Part shown: positions 42,141-50,546 of the stretch, piece by piece
How the letters are laid out: each line of letters opens with the position of its first letter
Position numbering within the stretch: position 1 is the first letter of the stretch
From: Peptoniphilaceae bacterium AM52-5BH
GTDB lineage: Bacteria; Bacillota; Clostridia; Tissierellales; Peptoniphilaceae
Assembly (NCBI GenBank): GCA_027669155.1
Contig: JAQEDR010000012.1
Coordinates: forward strand, 1 to 64,000
Length of the DNA stretch: 64,000 nucleotides
Direction of reading: 5' to 3'
Program-made: the position numbers and the translations under genes
The notes under the pieces: model-generated
The model's database searches: none
Told to the model about the DNA's origin: nothing
What the model saw: only the letters and a program-made list of their open reading frames with translations

Positions 42141-43667
42141 TTATTTTTGTAATTTGCTATCATCTGGTCTATCTTCTGCAGGAATCTTATCGTTATCAGC
42201 AGGAGATCTATAGATTGATTCAGCAGCAAAAGCCTTAACTTTCTTGCCGGTCTTAGTTTCTGCAACTACTGTTCCAGGTCCTCCGACACAGCCTCCCATA
42301 CAAGCCATACCTTCTATAAGCTTTCCGTCCATTCTGCCGAGTTTAGCCATTCTTGCCAGCTTAACGCAGTTATCTAGTCCTTCTGCATTTTCTACTTCAA
42401 CCTTGACATCTGGGTCGATTTCTCCGATTCTTCTCTTGACAGCTTCGGCAACTCCACCACTTACTGCGTAGAATCTTCCTGTCTCTGAGGCATCCATCAT
42501 TGGCTCATCTACTTCGATTTCTGATGGTTCGATTCCTTTGGCAAGGAACATACCTAGAAGCTCTTCGTAGGTTATTACAAAGTCTATTACTTCAGCTACT
42601 TCTTCTTCGAGTGCTTCGAGTTTCTTGGATATACATGGTCCTATAAATACAACTTCACAGTTTGGATCACGTTTTTTCATTTGTTTTCCTGAATAGATCA
42701 TTGGTGTTGATGATTCAGAAATCTTGTCGTTGATATCTGGGAATTGCTTTCTTACCATTGATTTCCATGAGAAGCAACAGCTTGTTCCCATAAATGGAAT
42801 CTTGCCTGTTGGAACTTGTTCCAAGAACTCGTGGGCTTCGTTCATTGTAGTAAGGTCAGCTCCGAGCCCTACTTCTATAACATCATCAAAGCCAAGTTGT
42901 TTGATAGCTTCTCTGATTTGTTCTGGACTTACATTTACACCGAATTGTCCAACAAATGATGGGGCAACTATGGCATAAACTTTCCTATCTGATTGTAGGG
43001 ACTTGATAAGTTGGTAGATCTCACTCTTGTCAGATATTGCTCCAAATGGGCAAGTGATAATACATCTTCCACAAGCTACACACTTATCTTCGTTAATTTC
43101 TGCACGGCCCAATTCATCAGATCCAATTGCTTTAACTCCACAGGATTCTGCACAAGGTCTTTTTTGGTGGTTTATGGCTTGATATGGACAAGCAGCCACA
43201 CATTTACCGCACTTGATACATTTATCTTGATCTATTATTGCTCCCTTAGCAGTATATGTAACAGCGTTTTTAGGACATACATTTACGCAAGGATGTCCAA
43301 TACAAGCGTGACATTGGTCAGTTACTGTGACTTTGTTTTCAGGGCATGCTTCACAGGCGATTTTGATTACAGAAACTAGTGGTGGATTGTAGATTCTCTT
43401 GTCATAATCCATCTCATCTAGTCCTTCTGTAACAGCCTCAGTGTTGGCAGCAGTTCTTGCGTCAAGACCTATACACATTCTGAGTCTCTCGCCCATTACT
43501 GCTCTTTCTCTAAAGATATTTTCCCTATATTTTGCTTCTTCTCCTGGAAGTATATCGAAAACTTCTAAGGCTATGTCTGTAATAGGCCTGTTTTCATAGG
43601 CAATTTTGGCAACTGCCTCGAAGGCCATCCTTCTAATATTAAGTATGTCTATGTATGATTCTTTCAT
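42141..43667 (-). CDS. monomeric [FeFe]-hydrogenase, group B-like
   Basis: The 508-residue enzyme couples reduced ferredoxin to H2. Several [4Fe-4S] motifs (about 108-235, e.g. CIKCGKCVAACP and CVACGRCIITCP) precede the H-cluster domain. Signature loops are TSCCFSW (L1, where group A has TSCCPxW), GPCISKKLEA (L2) and EGMACMGGCVGGPG (L3), so all four H-cluster cysteines are present. These variants fit the group B hydrogenases of anaerobes. The maturases HydEFG are not in the window. A small Cys-motif gene lies 18 bp upstream in the same operon. Confidence 0.9.
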   Translation of the reverse strand: MKESYIDILNIRRMAFEAVAKIAYENRPITDIALEVFDILPGEEAKYRENIFRERAVMGERLRMCIGLDARTAANTEAVTEGLDEMDYDKRIYNPPLVSVIKIACEACPENKVTVTDQCHACIGHPCVNVCPKNAVTYTAKGAIIDQDKCIKCGKCVAACPYQAINHQKRPCAESCGVKAIGSDELGRAEINEDKCVACGRCIITCPFGAISDKSEIYQLIKSLQSDRKVYAIVAPSFVGQFGVNVSPEQIREAIKQLGFDDVIEVGLGADLTTMNEAHEFLEQVPTGKIPFMGTSCCFSWKSMVRKQFPDINDKISESSTPMIYSGKQMKKRDPNCEVVFIGPCISKKLEALEEEVAEVIDFVITYEELLGMFLAKGIEPSEIEVDEPMMDASETGRFYAVSGGVAEAVKRRIGEIDPDVKVEVENAEGLDNCVKLARMAKLGRMDGKLIEGMACMGGCVGGPGTVVAETKTGKKVKAFAAESIYRSPADNDKIPAEDRPDDSKLQK

Positions 43668-43685
43668 TATTAACCTCTTCTTTTC

Positions 43686-43967
43686 CTACTTTTTTGGTTT
43701 TAATTCATCAAACATCATCTCCATCATAACCTCTGGCTTAGCCTTCTTTATATATGTATCATCGATTTTTACTAATGGAGCATTTTTAGATGGGTTTTCA
43801 ATCTCATCCATTATGTTTTCGTAGACAATTTCAATTTCTGGAGCATATCCCAAGCCTTCAAGCTCATAAGCGTACTCGATATCGGTTTTCACTATGTTTG
43901 CTGAGTCGTATAAGAATTCGTTTCCGTGGGCAGTGCATCTAGCACATGAACATATAGTTACTTTCAT
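43686..43967 (-). CDS. small thioredoxin-like ferredoxin-type protein
   Basis: The 93-residue protein starts MKVTICSCARCTAHGNEF and ends with a stretch (APLVKIDDTYIKKAKPEVMMEMM) like the tail of NuoE/HydA-linked thioredoxin-fold [2Fe-2S] proteins. Cysteines 6, 8 and 11 are the only ones, fewer than the usual four, so a cluster is doubtful. The ATG at 43967 follows GGAGG; the frame extends to 44024 without a ribosome-binding site. Co-transcription with the hydrogenase suggests an electron-transfer partner (inference). Confidence 0.65.
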   Translation of the reverse strand: MKVTICSCARCTAHGNEFLYDSANIVKTDIEYAYELEGLGYAPEIEIVYENIMDEIENPSKNAPLVKIDDTYIKKAKPEVMMEMMFDELKPKK

Positions 43968-43995
43968 AATCTCCTCCAAATATATTCTTAATAAA

Positions 43996-44024
43996 ATTGT
44001 ATCAAATTTAACAGGATATAGCAA
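43996..44024 (-). promoter_or_regulatory. hydrogenase operon promoter
   Basis: TTGCTA (44019-44024), 17-bp spacer, TACAAT (43996-44001), 29 bp upstream of the small gene's ATG. A weak Rex-like half-site TGTTAA (44008-44013) lies in the spacer; the second half matches poorly. Confidence 0.7.
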
Positions 44025-44032
44025 TTAAATTC

Positions 44033-45658
44033 CTAAATATCTATTATAATCCTGAAAGTCGATCCACATCCGACCTTACTTGTGACCTCTAGGCCGAAAC
44101 CAAGGTAATCAGCAATGTGCTTGGCTATGGATAGGCCAAGTCCTGTCGATCTATTATCTCTCTTTCTTGCCTTATCAGCCATGTAGAATCTCTCAAATAT
44201 CCTAGGCAAATCCTTTTGACTGATTCCTACTCCATTGTCCTTGATGAAAATTATTAGCTTCTTATCTAAGATTATAGAAGAAAGCTCGATTATCCCACCT
44301 TCATTGGTATATTTGATGGCATTTTCGTAAATGTTTGATACTAGGTCAGTAAATAGGGATATTGATGTTCTTATTTTAAATGAACCAACTGTATTTATTA
44401 CTTTAATATTTTTTCCATCTGATTTTCCCCTGTAATTATCCACACAGAGCTCGGCAATCTCTTTGATATCAAATTCTATTTCATCGATTCCCTGGCCATT
44501 TTCGTCAAGGCTAGAAAGTTTTAATATATCATCTATTATCTGAAGAAGTCTATTCCCTTCCCTATAGATGATTTCTGCGAAGTTTCTCACGTCACTTTCC
44601 TTAGCAATGCCAGTAGATATTAACTCTGCGTATCCATTAATCGAAGTAAGGGGGCTTTTTAGCTCATGGCTTACATTTGCAGAAAACTCCCTTCTCATAA
44701 GCTCTGCCTTCCTAGTCTCTGAGTTATCTATTATGATTATTACATAGCCCATATCGTAGCTATCAATTATTGGATCGACAAAGACTTTTAGGTGGAAGTT
44801 ATTTACATCATAGGCCATTGCTTTGGTTTTCTTAGTCTTTTGAATTTCCTTAATGGCTTCTTTATAATCCTTATCGTCAATAAGATCTATAAAGCTTGTA
44901 TCGGAGCTTTTGTCCAGATAGTCTTGTGCGGCCTTATTCATTATCTCAATCTTGCCATTTTCATCACAAATTACAAGGCCTTCTTCCATATTTTCAGTGA
45001 TATCTATTATTTCCTTAAATCTACTAGCCTGGGCCATCTCGCTTGCCTTAAGCTTCTTGTTGCTTTCTACTAGATTTTTAAAATATGGGCTTATCTCCTT
45101 ATATCTTGGGTCAAGACTTGTAAAGTCATAGTCCTCCTCAAAACGACTTAGTCCTTCTGTATATCTCTCCACAAGATTTTCTGCCTCAAATTTTATAATT
45201 CCTACTATTAATAGATAAAGGACAAGATAAATTGATAGAATTTTGCCATCGAATATGTCGAGTATTGTATTTTGGGACTTAATCATAAGATTATTGTCAT
45301 CACCTATGTAGTAGGCAGTATTTAGGGAGTCCTTGATACCGTATTTGATTTCTCTAATTTCCCCATCATTTCCTATCTTTAAATCTCGAGGCTCTATTTT
45401 ATTCATCGAAGTATATAGGATATTTTTATCATTATCGAAATATGTGAGCTTATATCTTGGATAAGACTTCTCAAAATCTTTTAAAATCTCGGTATCTCCA
45501 CTCTTTAATTCATAGAAAATAAAGCCCAAAGAATCCTCCATGAATTCATTTTGAGCTTTTATTTTTCCTTCAAAGGAAATGCTGATATTTATTAAAAATG
45601 TTACAAGCATTACAAGGCTAAATATCCTTACAAGGCTTTTTTCTAGTAAATCTTTCAT
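44033..45658 (-). CDS. phoR: phosphate-sensing histidine kinase PhoR
   Basis: The 541-residue membrane kinase has a TM helix at 9-29, an extracytoplasmic sensor (about 30-135) and a second TM (about 136-156). A PAS domain (about 210-300) is followed by HisKA with the phospho-His in FSANVSHELKSPLTS and HATPase with NIYENAIKYT, KDNGVGIS and STGLGLSIAKH. Its ATG overlaps the response-regulator stop (ATGA). Linkage to pst-phoU identifies it as the phosphate-starvation kinase. Confidence 0.93.
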   Translation of the reverse strand: MKDLLEKSLVRIFSLVMLVTFLINISISFEGKIKAQNEFMEDSLGFIFYELKSGDTEILKDFEKSYPRYKLTYFDNDKNILYTSMNKIEPRDLKIGNDGEIREIKYGIKDSLNTAYYIGDDNNLMIKSQNTILDIFDGKILSIYLVLYLLIVGIIKFEAENLVERYTEGLSRFEEDYDFTSLDPRYKEISPYFKNLVESNKKLKASEMAQASRFKEIIDITENMEEGLVICDENGKIEIMNKAAQDYLDKSSDTSFIDLIDDKDYKEAIKEIQKTKKTKAMAYDVNNFHLKVFVDPIIDSYDMGYVIIIIDNSETRKAELMRREFSANVSHELKSPLTSINGYAELISTGIAKESDVRNFAEIIYREGNRLLQIIDDILKLSSLDENGQGIDEIEFDIKEIAELCVDNYRGKSDGKNIKVINTVGSFKIRTSISLFTDLVSNIYENAIKYTNEGGIIELSSIILDKKLIIFIKDNGVGISQKDLPRIFERFYMADKARKRDNRSTGLGLSIAKHIADYLGFGLEVTSKVGCGSTFRIIIDI

Positions 45659-46314
45659 ATTTCACCGAATTTATATCCTAGGTTCCTGACAGTTTCTATA
45701 TATTTTCCAGCATCCTTTAGCTTAGATCTAAGACTTGCTATGTGGACATCTACCGTTCTCGTCTCTCCCTCGTAGTCGTAGCCCCAAACTTTGAGTAAGA
45801 AGTCATCACGGGTTATGACATTTCCTATATTAGACATAAAGAGAAGTAACATCTCAAATTCCTTGTAGGTTAGGTCAATCTTCTCGCCACAGACTTTTAC
45901 CGAACGCTTTTTCATATTAAGTCTTACTTCTTTGTAGCCTATGTGGTCTGTATCCTTTTTCTTGCTTCGCCTAAGGACTGCCTTGACCCTGCTGATTAAT
46001 TCTAATATTGAGAAGGGTTTTGTTATATAGTCATCTGCCCCCAAGTCAAGTCCCATTACCTTATCAAACTCATCAGTCCTTGCTGTAAGCATGATGATAG
46101 GCATATCAGAAAACTCTCTAATCTCCTTAAGAATAGTTATACCGTCTTTTTCTGGAAGCATTATATCAAGGATTAGAAGCTCGCCTGGATTGTCTCTTAC
46201 ATCATCTACTACAAGCGAACCATCTTCGTAGCCACTTACCTCATAGCCTTTTTCTCTTAGGGCATATTCTACTAAATTTCTTATAGACTTATCGTCTTCG
46301 ACAACGTATATCAT
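45655..46314 (-). CDS. phoP: OmpR-family response regulator PhoP/PhoB
   Basis: The 219-residue protein has a receiver domain with acidic EDD at 5-7, phospho-acceptor Asp in LLILDIMLPEKDG (about 51), Thr and Lys switch residues, and a C-terminal winged helix (about 125-219; SLRSKLKD...ETVRNLGYKF). It follows phoU directly and should bind the TTTACA-type repeats upstream of pstS. Confidence 0.94.
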   Translation of the reverse strand: MIYVVEDDKSIRNLVEYALREKGYEVSGYEDGSLVVDDVRDNPGELLILDIMLPEKDGITILKEIREFSDMPIIMLTARTDEFDKVMGLDLGADDYITKPFSILELISRVKAVLRRSKKKDTDHIGYKEVRLNMKKRSVKVCGEKIDLTYKEFEMLLLFMSNIGNVITRDDFLLKVWGYDYEGETRTVDVHIASLRSKLKDAGKYIETVRNLGYKFGEI

Positions 46315-46932
46315 CTAAAGCCTCGTTGCAAGATCAGCTACTCTCGCGAGCCTATCTCCTAACCTTTCAAAATACTTGTAGAGGAGGACTTTTTCTGATA
46401 ACTCCATAGGGGCAATATTATCCTTCTTGTTCTCGTTTGAAATGTATGAAATTGCCTCTTCAAATAACTTGTTGTTTACTTCATCTTGCTTTATTGTTTC
46501 CTTGGCAAGATCCATATCATAGTTTACGAAAGAATTGATAGCATCTTTCGCCATCTTTGTCTCATTTGCTATGAACTTATTTAGAAAATCTTTTTCACTT
46601 TCATTTAGAGAATACTCACCTAATATAAAAGAAACTTGCTCGAAGTGGCCTGCGATTCTTTTAAACGATGAGGCTAGTTTCATTGACATTTGAAGTAGCT
46701 TTAGGTCTTTAGCAACTGGTTGTTGGAGGGCCATAAGCTCAAAGCTGAGCCTTTCGATTTCATTTGCTTTTCTTCTAATATCATCGTGAATATCGACTAG
46801 GTCCTTAAGCTCATCTTCCTTGGAATTTTCTATAAATTGGCCAATTTTCTCATAAGAGATTATGACGTAATCCATAAGGTCTTTGGCCATTTTCTTGATA
46901 TTGTCTAAATCTTCGTTGTATTTTATTCTCAT
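46315..46932 (-). CDS. phoU: phosphate transport regulator PhoU
   Basis: The 205-residue protein folds as two three-helix bundles with the typical acidic metal-binding motifs. PhoU links PstSCAB to PhoR, damping signalling when phosphate is plentiful. I place the start at ATG 46932, just after the pstB stop (46934-46936); an in-frame TTG at 46941 is an alternative. Only a weak GAAGG precedes it, suggesting translational coupling. Confidence 0.92.
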   Translation of the reverse strand: MRIKYNEDLDNIKKMAKDLMDYVIISYEKIGQFIENSKEDELKDLVDIHDDIRRKANEIERLSFELMALQQPVAKDLKLLQMSMKLASSFKRIAGHFEQVSFILGEYSLNESEKDFLNKFIANETKMAKDAINSFVNYDMDLAKETIKQDEVNNKLFEEAISYISNENKKDNIAPMELSEKVLLYKYFERLGDRLARVADLATRL

Positions 46933-46933
46933 A

Positions 46934-47716
46934 TCAACCAAACCTTCCAGTTATATAATCTTCTGTTCTCTTATCTTTTGGATTTTCGAATATATCTATT
47001 GTATTTGCCATCTCTATTACCTCTCCTGTTAGGAAAAAGGCAGTTTGATCTGAAATTCTAGCTGCTTGTTGCATATTATGAGTTACAATTACTATAGTAT
47101 ATTCGTTCTTTAGTCCGTCAAGTAGGTCTTCTATGGCTGATGTCGAAATTGGGTCAAGGGCACTTGTTGGCTCATCCATCAAGATAATATTAGGATTTAC
47201 AGAAAGAGTTCTCGCTATACAGATTCTTTGCTGCTGACCACCAGAAAATGACAGAGCGTTTTGGTCTAGCTTATCCTTTACTTCATCCCAAATCGCAGCT
47301 GACTTTAGAGATTTTTCTACAATCTCGTCTAGGCGATCTTTGTCTTTGATCCCAGAAATCTTAGGGCCATAGGTTATATTGTCATATACAGACTTTGAAA
47401 AAGGGTTAGGTGATTGGAAAACCATTCCGACCCTTCTTCTTAATTCTACTACATCTACGTCCTTCTTGTAAATATCATCTCCATCAATTGTGATGAGTCC
47501 TTCAATTTTACAATCATCTACTAGGTCATTCATCCTATTAAAACATCTTAGCATAGTAGACTTACCACAACCAGAAGGACCTATAAAGGCTGTAATCTTC
47601 CCCTTCTTAATATCCATATTTACTTTCTTTAAGGCCTTGAAGTCTCCATAGTATAAGTCAACGTCCTTGACTCCTATGGCAGTATTATTACCATTTATTA
47701 TTTCTTTATTTTCCAT
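46934..47716 (-). CDS. pstB: phosphate ABC transporter ATPase PstB
   Basis: The 260-residue ATPase has Walker [10 protein letters not shown] (about 46-54), the Q-loop FQSPNPF typical of PstB, signature [10 protein letters not shown], Walker [14 protein letters not shown] and switch His in [10 protein letters not shown]. It powers phosphate uptake through PstCA. Confidence 0.97.
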   Translation of the reverse strand: MENKEIINGNNTAIGVKDVDLYYGDFKALKKVNMDIKKGKITAFIGPSGCGKSTMLRCFNRMNDLVDDCKIEGLITIDGDDIYKKDVDVVELRRRVGMVFQSPNPFSKSVYDNITYGPKISGIKDKDRLDEIVEKSLKSAAIWDEVKDKLDQNALSFSGGQQQRICIARTLSVNPNIILMDEPTSALDPISTSAIEDLLDGLKNEYTIVIVTHNMQQAARISDQTAFFLTGEVIEMANTIDIFENPKDKRTEDYITGRFG

Positions 47717-47735
47717 TAATTGTTATCCTTTCTTC

Positions 47736-48548
47736 CTATCCTACAAGTTTCTTGCTGATTTTTGCTGATACGAAGTTTATAGCTATGACGAATACCAAAA
47801 GAAGGACTGCTGTTGCATAAGCTTCATTTACGTGGAAACCTTCTGATGATAGAACGTACATGTGTACTGCCATTGTCCTTGCTGAGTTTAAAAGCCCCTT
47901 TGGAATTGATGGTTGGGTACCCATAGTATAGATTAGGGCAGCTGATTCTCCAACGATTCTTCCTGTTGATAGGAATATTCCACCCAAGATTCCATCCATG
48001 GCATCTGGCAATACTACCTTAAAGATTGTCTGAATCTTTGTAGCTCCTAGGGCAAGGGAGGCGTGGGCTTGGAGTGGGTTTACGGTAAGGATCGCTTCTT
48101 CTGTTGTTCTAATTATAGTAGGGAGGACCATTATTGAAACTGTGAAGCAACCTGCAATAAGGGAGTAACCCATACCAAGACCCAGGCCTGTGCTTGTAAC
48201 AAAAAACAAGTATCCAAACAAACCATAAACAATGGAAGGGATAGATGAAAGAATTTCTGTTGAAAATCTTACAAGCTTGATAAAGATTTTGTTCTTCGCA
48301 TATTGTGAAAGATAAATCGCTGTGAAAATCCCAATAGGCAGAGATATCAACAAGCTTAAAATTATAGTAAATAAGGTCGCTATCAAGGCTGGCATTATCG
48401 AAACATTTTCTGTAGTATAATTCATTTCGAAAAGTCCAGGAGATATATTAGGTATACCCTTAAAGAGAATATAGGCAATGATTATCCCACTCATAGCAAA
48501 GGCTATGAAGGTAAAGACCATTATTAAAGTTTTGTAAGTTTTGCTCAT
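47736..48548 (-). CDS. pstA: phosphate ABC transporter permease PstA
   Basis: The 270-residue protein has six predicted membrane helices and the coupling-helix motif ALGATKIQTIFKVVLPDAMDGI with GESAALIYTMG. It pairs with PstC, which starts 10 bp upstream. Confidence 0.96.
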   Translation of the reverse strand: MSKTYKTLIMVFTFIAFAMSGIIIAYILFKGIPNISPGLFEMNYTTENVSIMPALIATLFTIILSLLISLPIGIFTAIYLSQYAKNKIFIKLVRFSTEILSSIPSIVYGLFGYLFFVTSTGLGLGMGYSLIAGCFTVSIMVLPTIIRTTEEAILTVNPLQAHASLALGATKIQTIFKVVLPDAMDGILGGIFLSTGRIVGESAALIYTMGTQPSIPKGLLNSARTMAVHMYVLSSEGFHVNEAYATAVLLLVFVIAINFVSAKISKKLVG

Positions 48549-48557
48549 AAATCACTC

Positions 48558-49421
48558 CTATAATTTCTTTTCATTTCTATCTCTTATGATATTAAAGACA
48601 ATATTTATCAAAAGTATGAAGAAGAAAAGCACCATACCTGTTGCAATCAAGGCTTGTCTATGCATACCTGAGGCATAACCCATCTCCAAAACTATGTTTG
48701 TTGTAAGGGTTCTCGAACCTTTAAGGATTTCCGTAGTAAGACGTGGTTGGTTGCCGACAACAAGATATACTGCCATGGTCTCTCCAATTGCCCTACCTAT
48801 TGCAAGGATTATCGAAGAGAAAATCCCGCTTTTGGCATAGGGAATCATGACCTTTCTTATAGTCTCTTCCTTGGTAGCTCCAAGGGCAAGGGAACCTTGA
48901 TAGAAGGTCATTGGTACTTGCTTAAGGGAGTTTTCAGAAATATTTACCATGGTAGGTAGAATCATTATAGCAAGTAGGATAGATGCTGTAAGCATTGTCA
49001 TACCACTTCTGATATCAAAGATTGACTTAACAAGTGGAACCAATACCATCATAGCAAAGAAACCATATACTACTGAAGGTATTGCTGCCATTAAGTTGAT
49101 TAACGATTTTAGTGGAGAATAGCTCTTTTTTGCATAATAGGCCATAAATACTGAAGTAGCTAGGCCAAATGGTAGAGCTATGATTGTGGATAATACAGTT
49201 ACGATAATAGATCCTACTATCATTGGGAAGATACCAAAGTGAGGGTTTCCCGCTGTTGGCTTCCATACTTTGCCCGTTATAAACGGAACAAGTCCGTATT
49301 CATTAACAAACTTAATCCCTTCATTGAAGATGAAAAAGATTATAAGAAGGATAAGGAATACGGACATTGCTGCTGATAATAGGAAAATTATCTCTCCGAT
49401 TCTTTCCCTAGTTTTATTCAT
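48558..49421 (-). CDS. pstC: phosphate ABC transporter permease PstC
   Basis: The 287-residue protein has six membrane helices, the PstC motif VYGFFAMMVLVP, and the coupling segment GSLALGATKEETIRKVMIP followed by AIGRAIGETMA. The gene begins 2 bp after pstS ends, so the transporter subunits are tightly coupled. Confidence 0.96.
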   Translation of the reverse strand: MNKTRERIGEIIFLLSAAMSVFLILLIIFFIFNEGIKFVNEYGLVPFITGKVWKPTAGNPHFGIFPMIVGSIIVTVLSTIIALPFGLATSVFMAYYAKKSYSPLKSLINLMAAIPSVVYGFFAMMVLVPLVKSIFDIRSGMTMLTASILLAIMILPTMVNISENSLKQVPMTFYQGSLALGATKEETIRKVMIPYAKSGIFSSIILAIGRAIGETMAVYLVVGNQPRLTTEILKGSRTLTTNIVLEMGYASGMHRQALIATGMVLFFFILLINIVFNIIRDRNEKKL

Positions 49422-49422
49422 A

Positions 49423-50406
49423 TTACTTCTCTAATTCACTAGTATTTGTAATTGTTCCGTTAAAGATTTCTTTTAACTGGTCTACTGTTACATCTTCTAG
49501 CTTGCTATCTTTATTTACAACTACTGCGATTCCGTCTGTAGCGATAACAGATACTTGAAGTTTTTCTTTTTCTTCATCCTTAAGCTCACGAGAAGCCATA
49601 GCGATTTGAGCTGCTCCGTCGATACAAGCTTCGATTCCTGAAGATGATCCTGTAGATTGGATTTCGATTTTAGCATCTGGGTTAAGCTTTTGGTATGCTT
49701 CTACCATTTTTTCCATAAGTGGAGTAACTGATGTAGAACCTGCTACAGTTATGGTTCCCTTTGCACCACTTGCTTCGTAAGCTTCAGTTTCTTTTAGTGG
49801 AACGTAGCCTTCTTCAAGAACAAGTTTTTGAGCTTCTTCTGATTTAACATATTTTAGGAAGTCCTTTGATAGGTCATCTAGCTCACTTTCCTTATAAGCT
49901 AGGTTGAATGGGCGAGCAATCTTGTAAGATCCATCTGCTATTGTCTCTTCTGTTGCCTCAACTCCGTCAACCTTAAGGGCTTTTACAGTATCATTTAGAG
50001 AACCAAGTGAAATATATCCGATTGCGTTTGCATCTTGACTTACTGTTTGCATAACACCATTTGTAGAGTTTTGAACTACGGCATCTTGGGTTGTCATATC
50101 TTCCTTGGCACCGTCAACTTCTTCTTCAAGTCCAACGATTTCGATGAAGGCTCCACGAGTACCTGAACCGTCTTCTCTAGAAACTACAGTGAAGTCATAG
50201 TCTTCTGCACTTGCTGTATCAGTTCCTTCTTCTTTCTCTTCAGGTGCTTTAGCTGCATCATCAGTTTTTGCTGCGTCATCAGTCTTAGCTGCATCTTCTG
50301 TCTTAGTTTCTGTAGAAGTGTCAGCTCCTTTATCATTTGAACAACCAGCAAAGATTAAGCCGAATGATAGGGCAGCTGCTAGAATTTTTGCATTTTTAAT
50401 TTTCAT
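49423..50406 (-). CDS. pstS: phosphate-binding lipoprotein PstS, circularly permuted
   Basis: The 327-residue protein has a lipobox (FAGC, Cys 22) and a Lys/Asp/Ala linker (about 23-70) with repeats of KTDDAA. The binding domain is in an unusual order. The half that is C-terminal in ordinary PstS (TVVSREDGSGTRGAF, VQNSTNGVMQTV, AIGYISLGSL, SYKIARPF) comes first at about 72-205. The half that is normally N-terminal (GTITVAGSTSVTPLMEKM, STGSSSGIEACIDG, MASRELKDEEKE, IFNGTITN) follows at 217-327. All phosphate-binding segments are kept, so I expect a working binding protein. It leads the pst operon and is preceded by PhoP-box repeats. Confidence 0.9.
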   Translation of the reverse strand: MKIKNAKILAAALSFGLIFAGCSNDKGADTSTETKTEDAAKTDDAAKTDDAAKAPEEKEEGTDTASAEDYDFTVVSREDGSGTRGAFIEIVGLEEEVDGAKEDMTTQDAVVQNSTNGVMQTVSQDANAIGYISLGSLNDTVKALKVDGVEATEETIADGSYKIARPFNLAYKESELDDLSKDFLKYVKSEEAQKLVLEEGYVPLKETEAYEASGAKGTITVAGSTSVTPLMEKMVEAYQKLNPDAKIEIQSTGSSSGIEACIDGAAQIAMASRELKDEEKEKLQVSVIATDGIAVVVNKDSKLEDVTVDQLKEIFNGTITNTSELEK

Positions 50407-50449
50407 AATATCTCCTTTTATTTTTATCTATTACTTATTTTGTACCTAC

Positions 50450-50503
50450 ATAATACTATCCGATTGTATAGCTTAGTTTAAATAAATGTAAAGTTTATGT
50501 AAA
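50450..50503 (-). promoter_or_regulatory. PhoP-box-like array and pst promoter
   Basis: Four hexamers on the minus strand repeat every 11 bp: TTTACA (50498-50503), TTTACA (50487-50492), TTAAAC (50476-50481) and TATACA (50465-50470). This is the geometry of Bacillus PhoP boxes (TTAACA-like repeats with 5-bp gaps). A -10 TATTAT follows at 50450-50455, and no -35 is evident, as expected for an activated promoter. Confidence 0.75.
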
Positions 50504-50514
50504 ATTTCTTTACA

Positions 50515-50543
50515 AACAAAAAACCCTGGCTAAACCAGGGTCT
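50515..50543 (-). terminator. terminator after kdgK
   Basis: ACCCTGG and CCAGGGT with a short loop, and TTTTTTG on the minus strand, just past the stop at 50547. Confidence 0.85.
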
Positions 50544-50546
50544 ATC

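Noticed and set aside
43998..44013. Possible Rex site at the hydrogenase promoter
   Set aside because: Only one half (TGTTAA) matches; the other half is 3 of 6, too weak to claim.
50245..50305. Tandem 18-bp repeats
   Set aside because: They encode the KTDDAA repeats of the PstS linker, so they are ordinary coding repeats, not CRISPR or a regulatory array.
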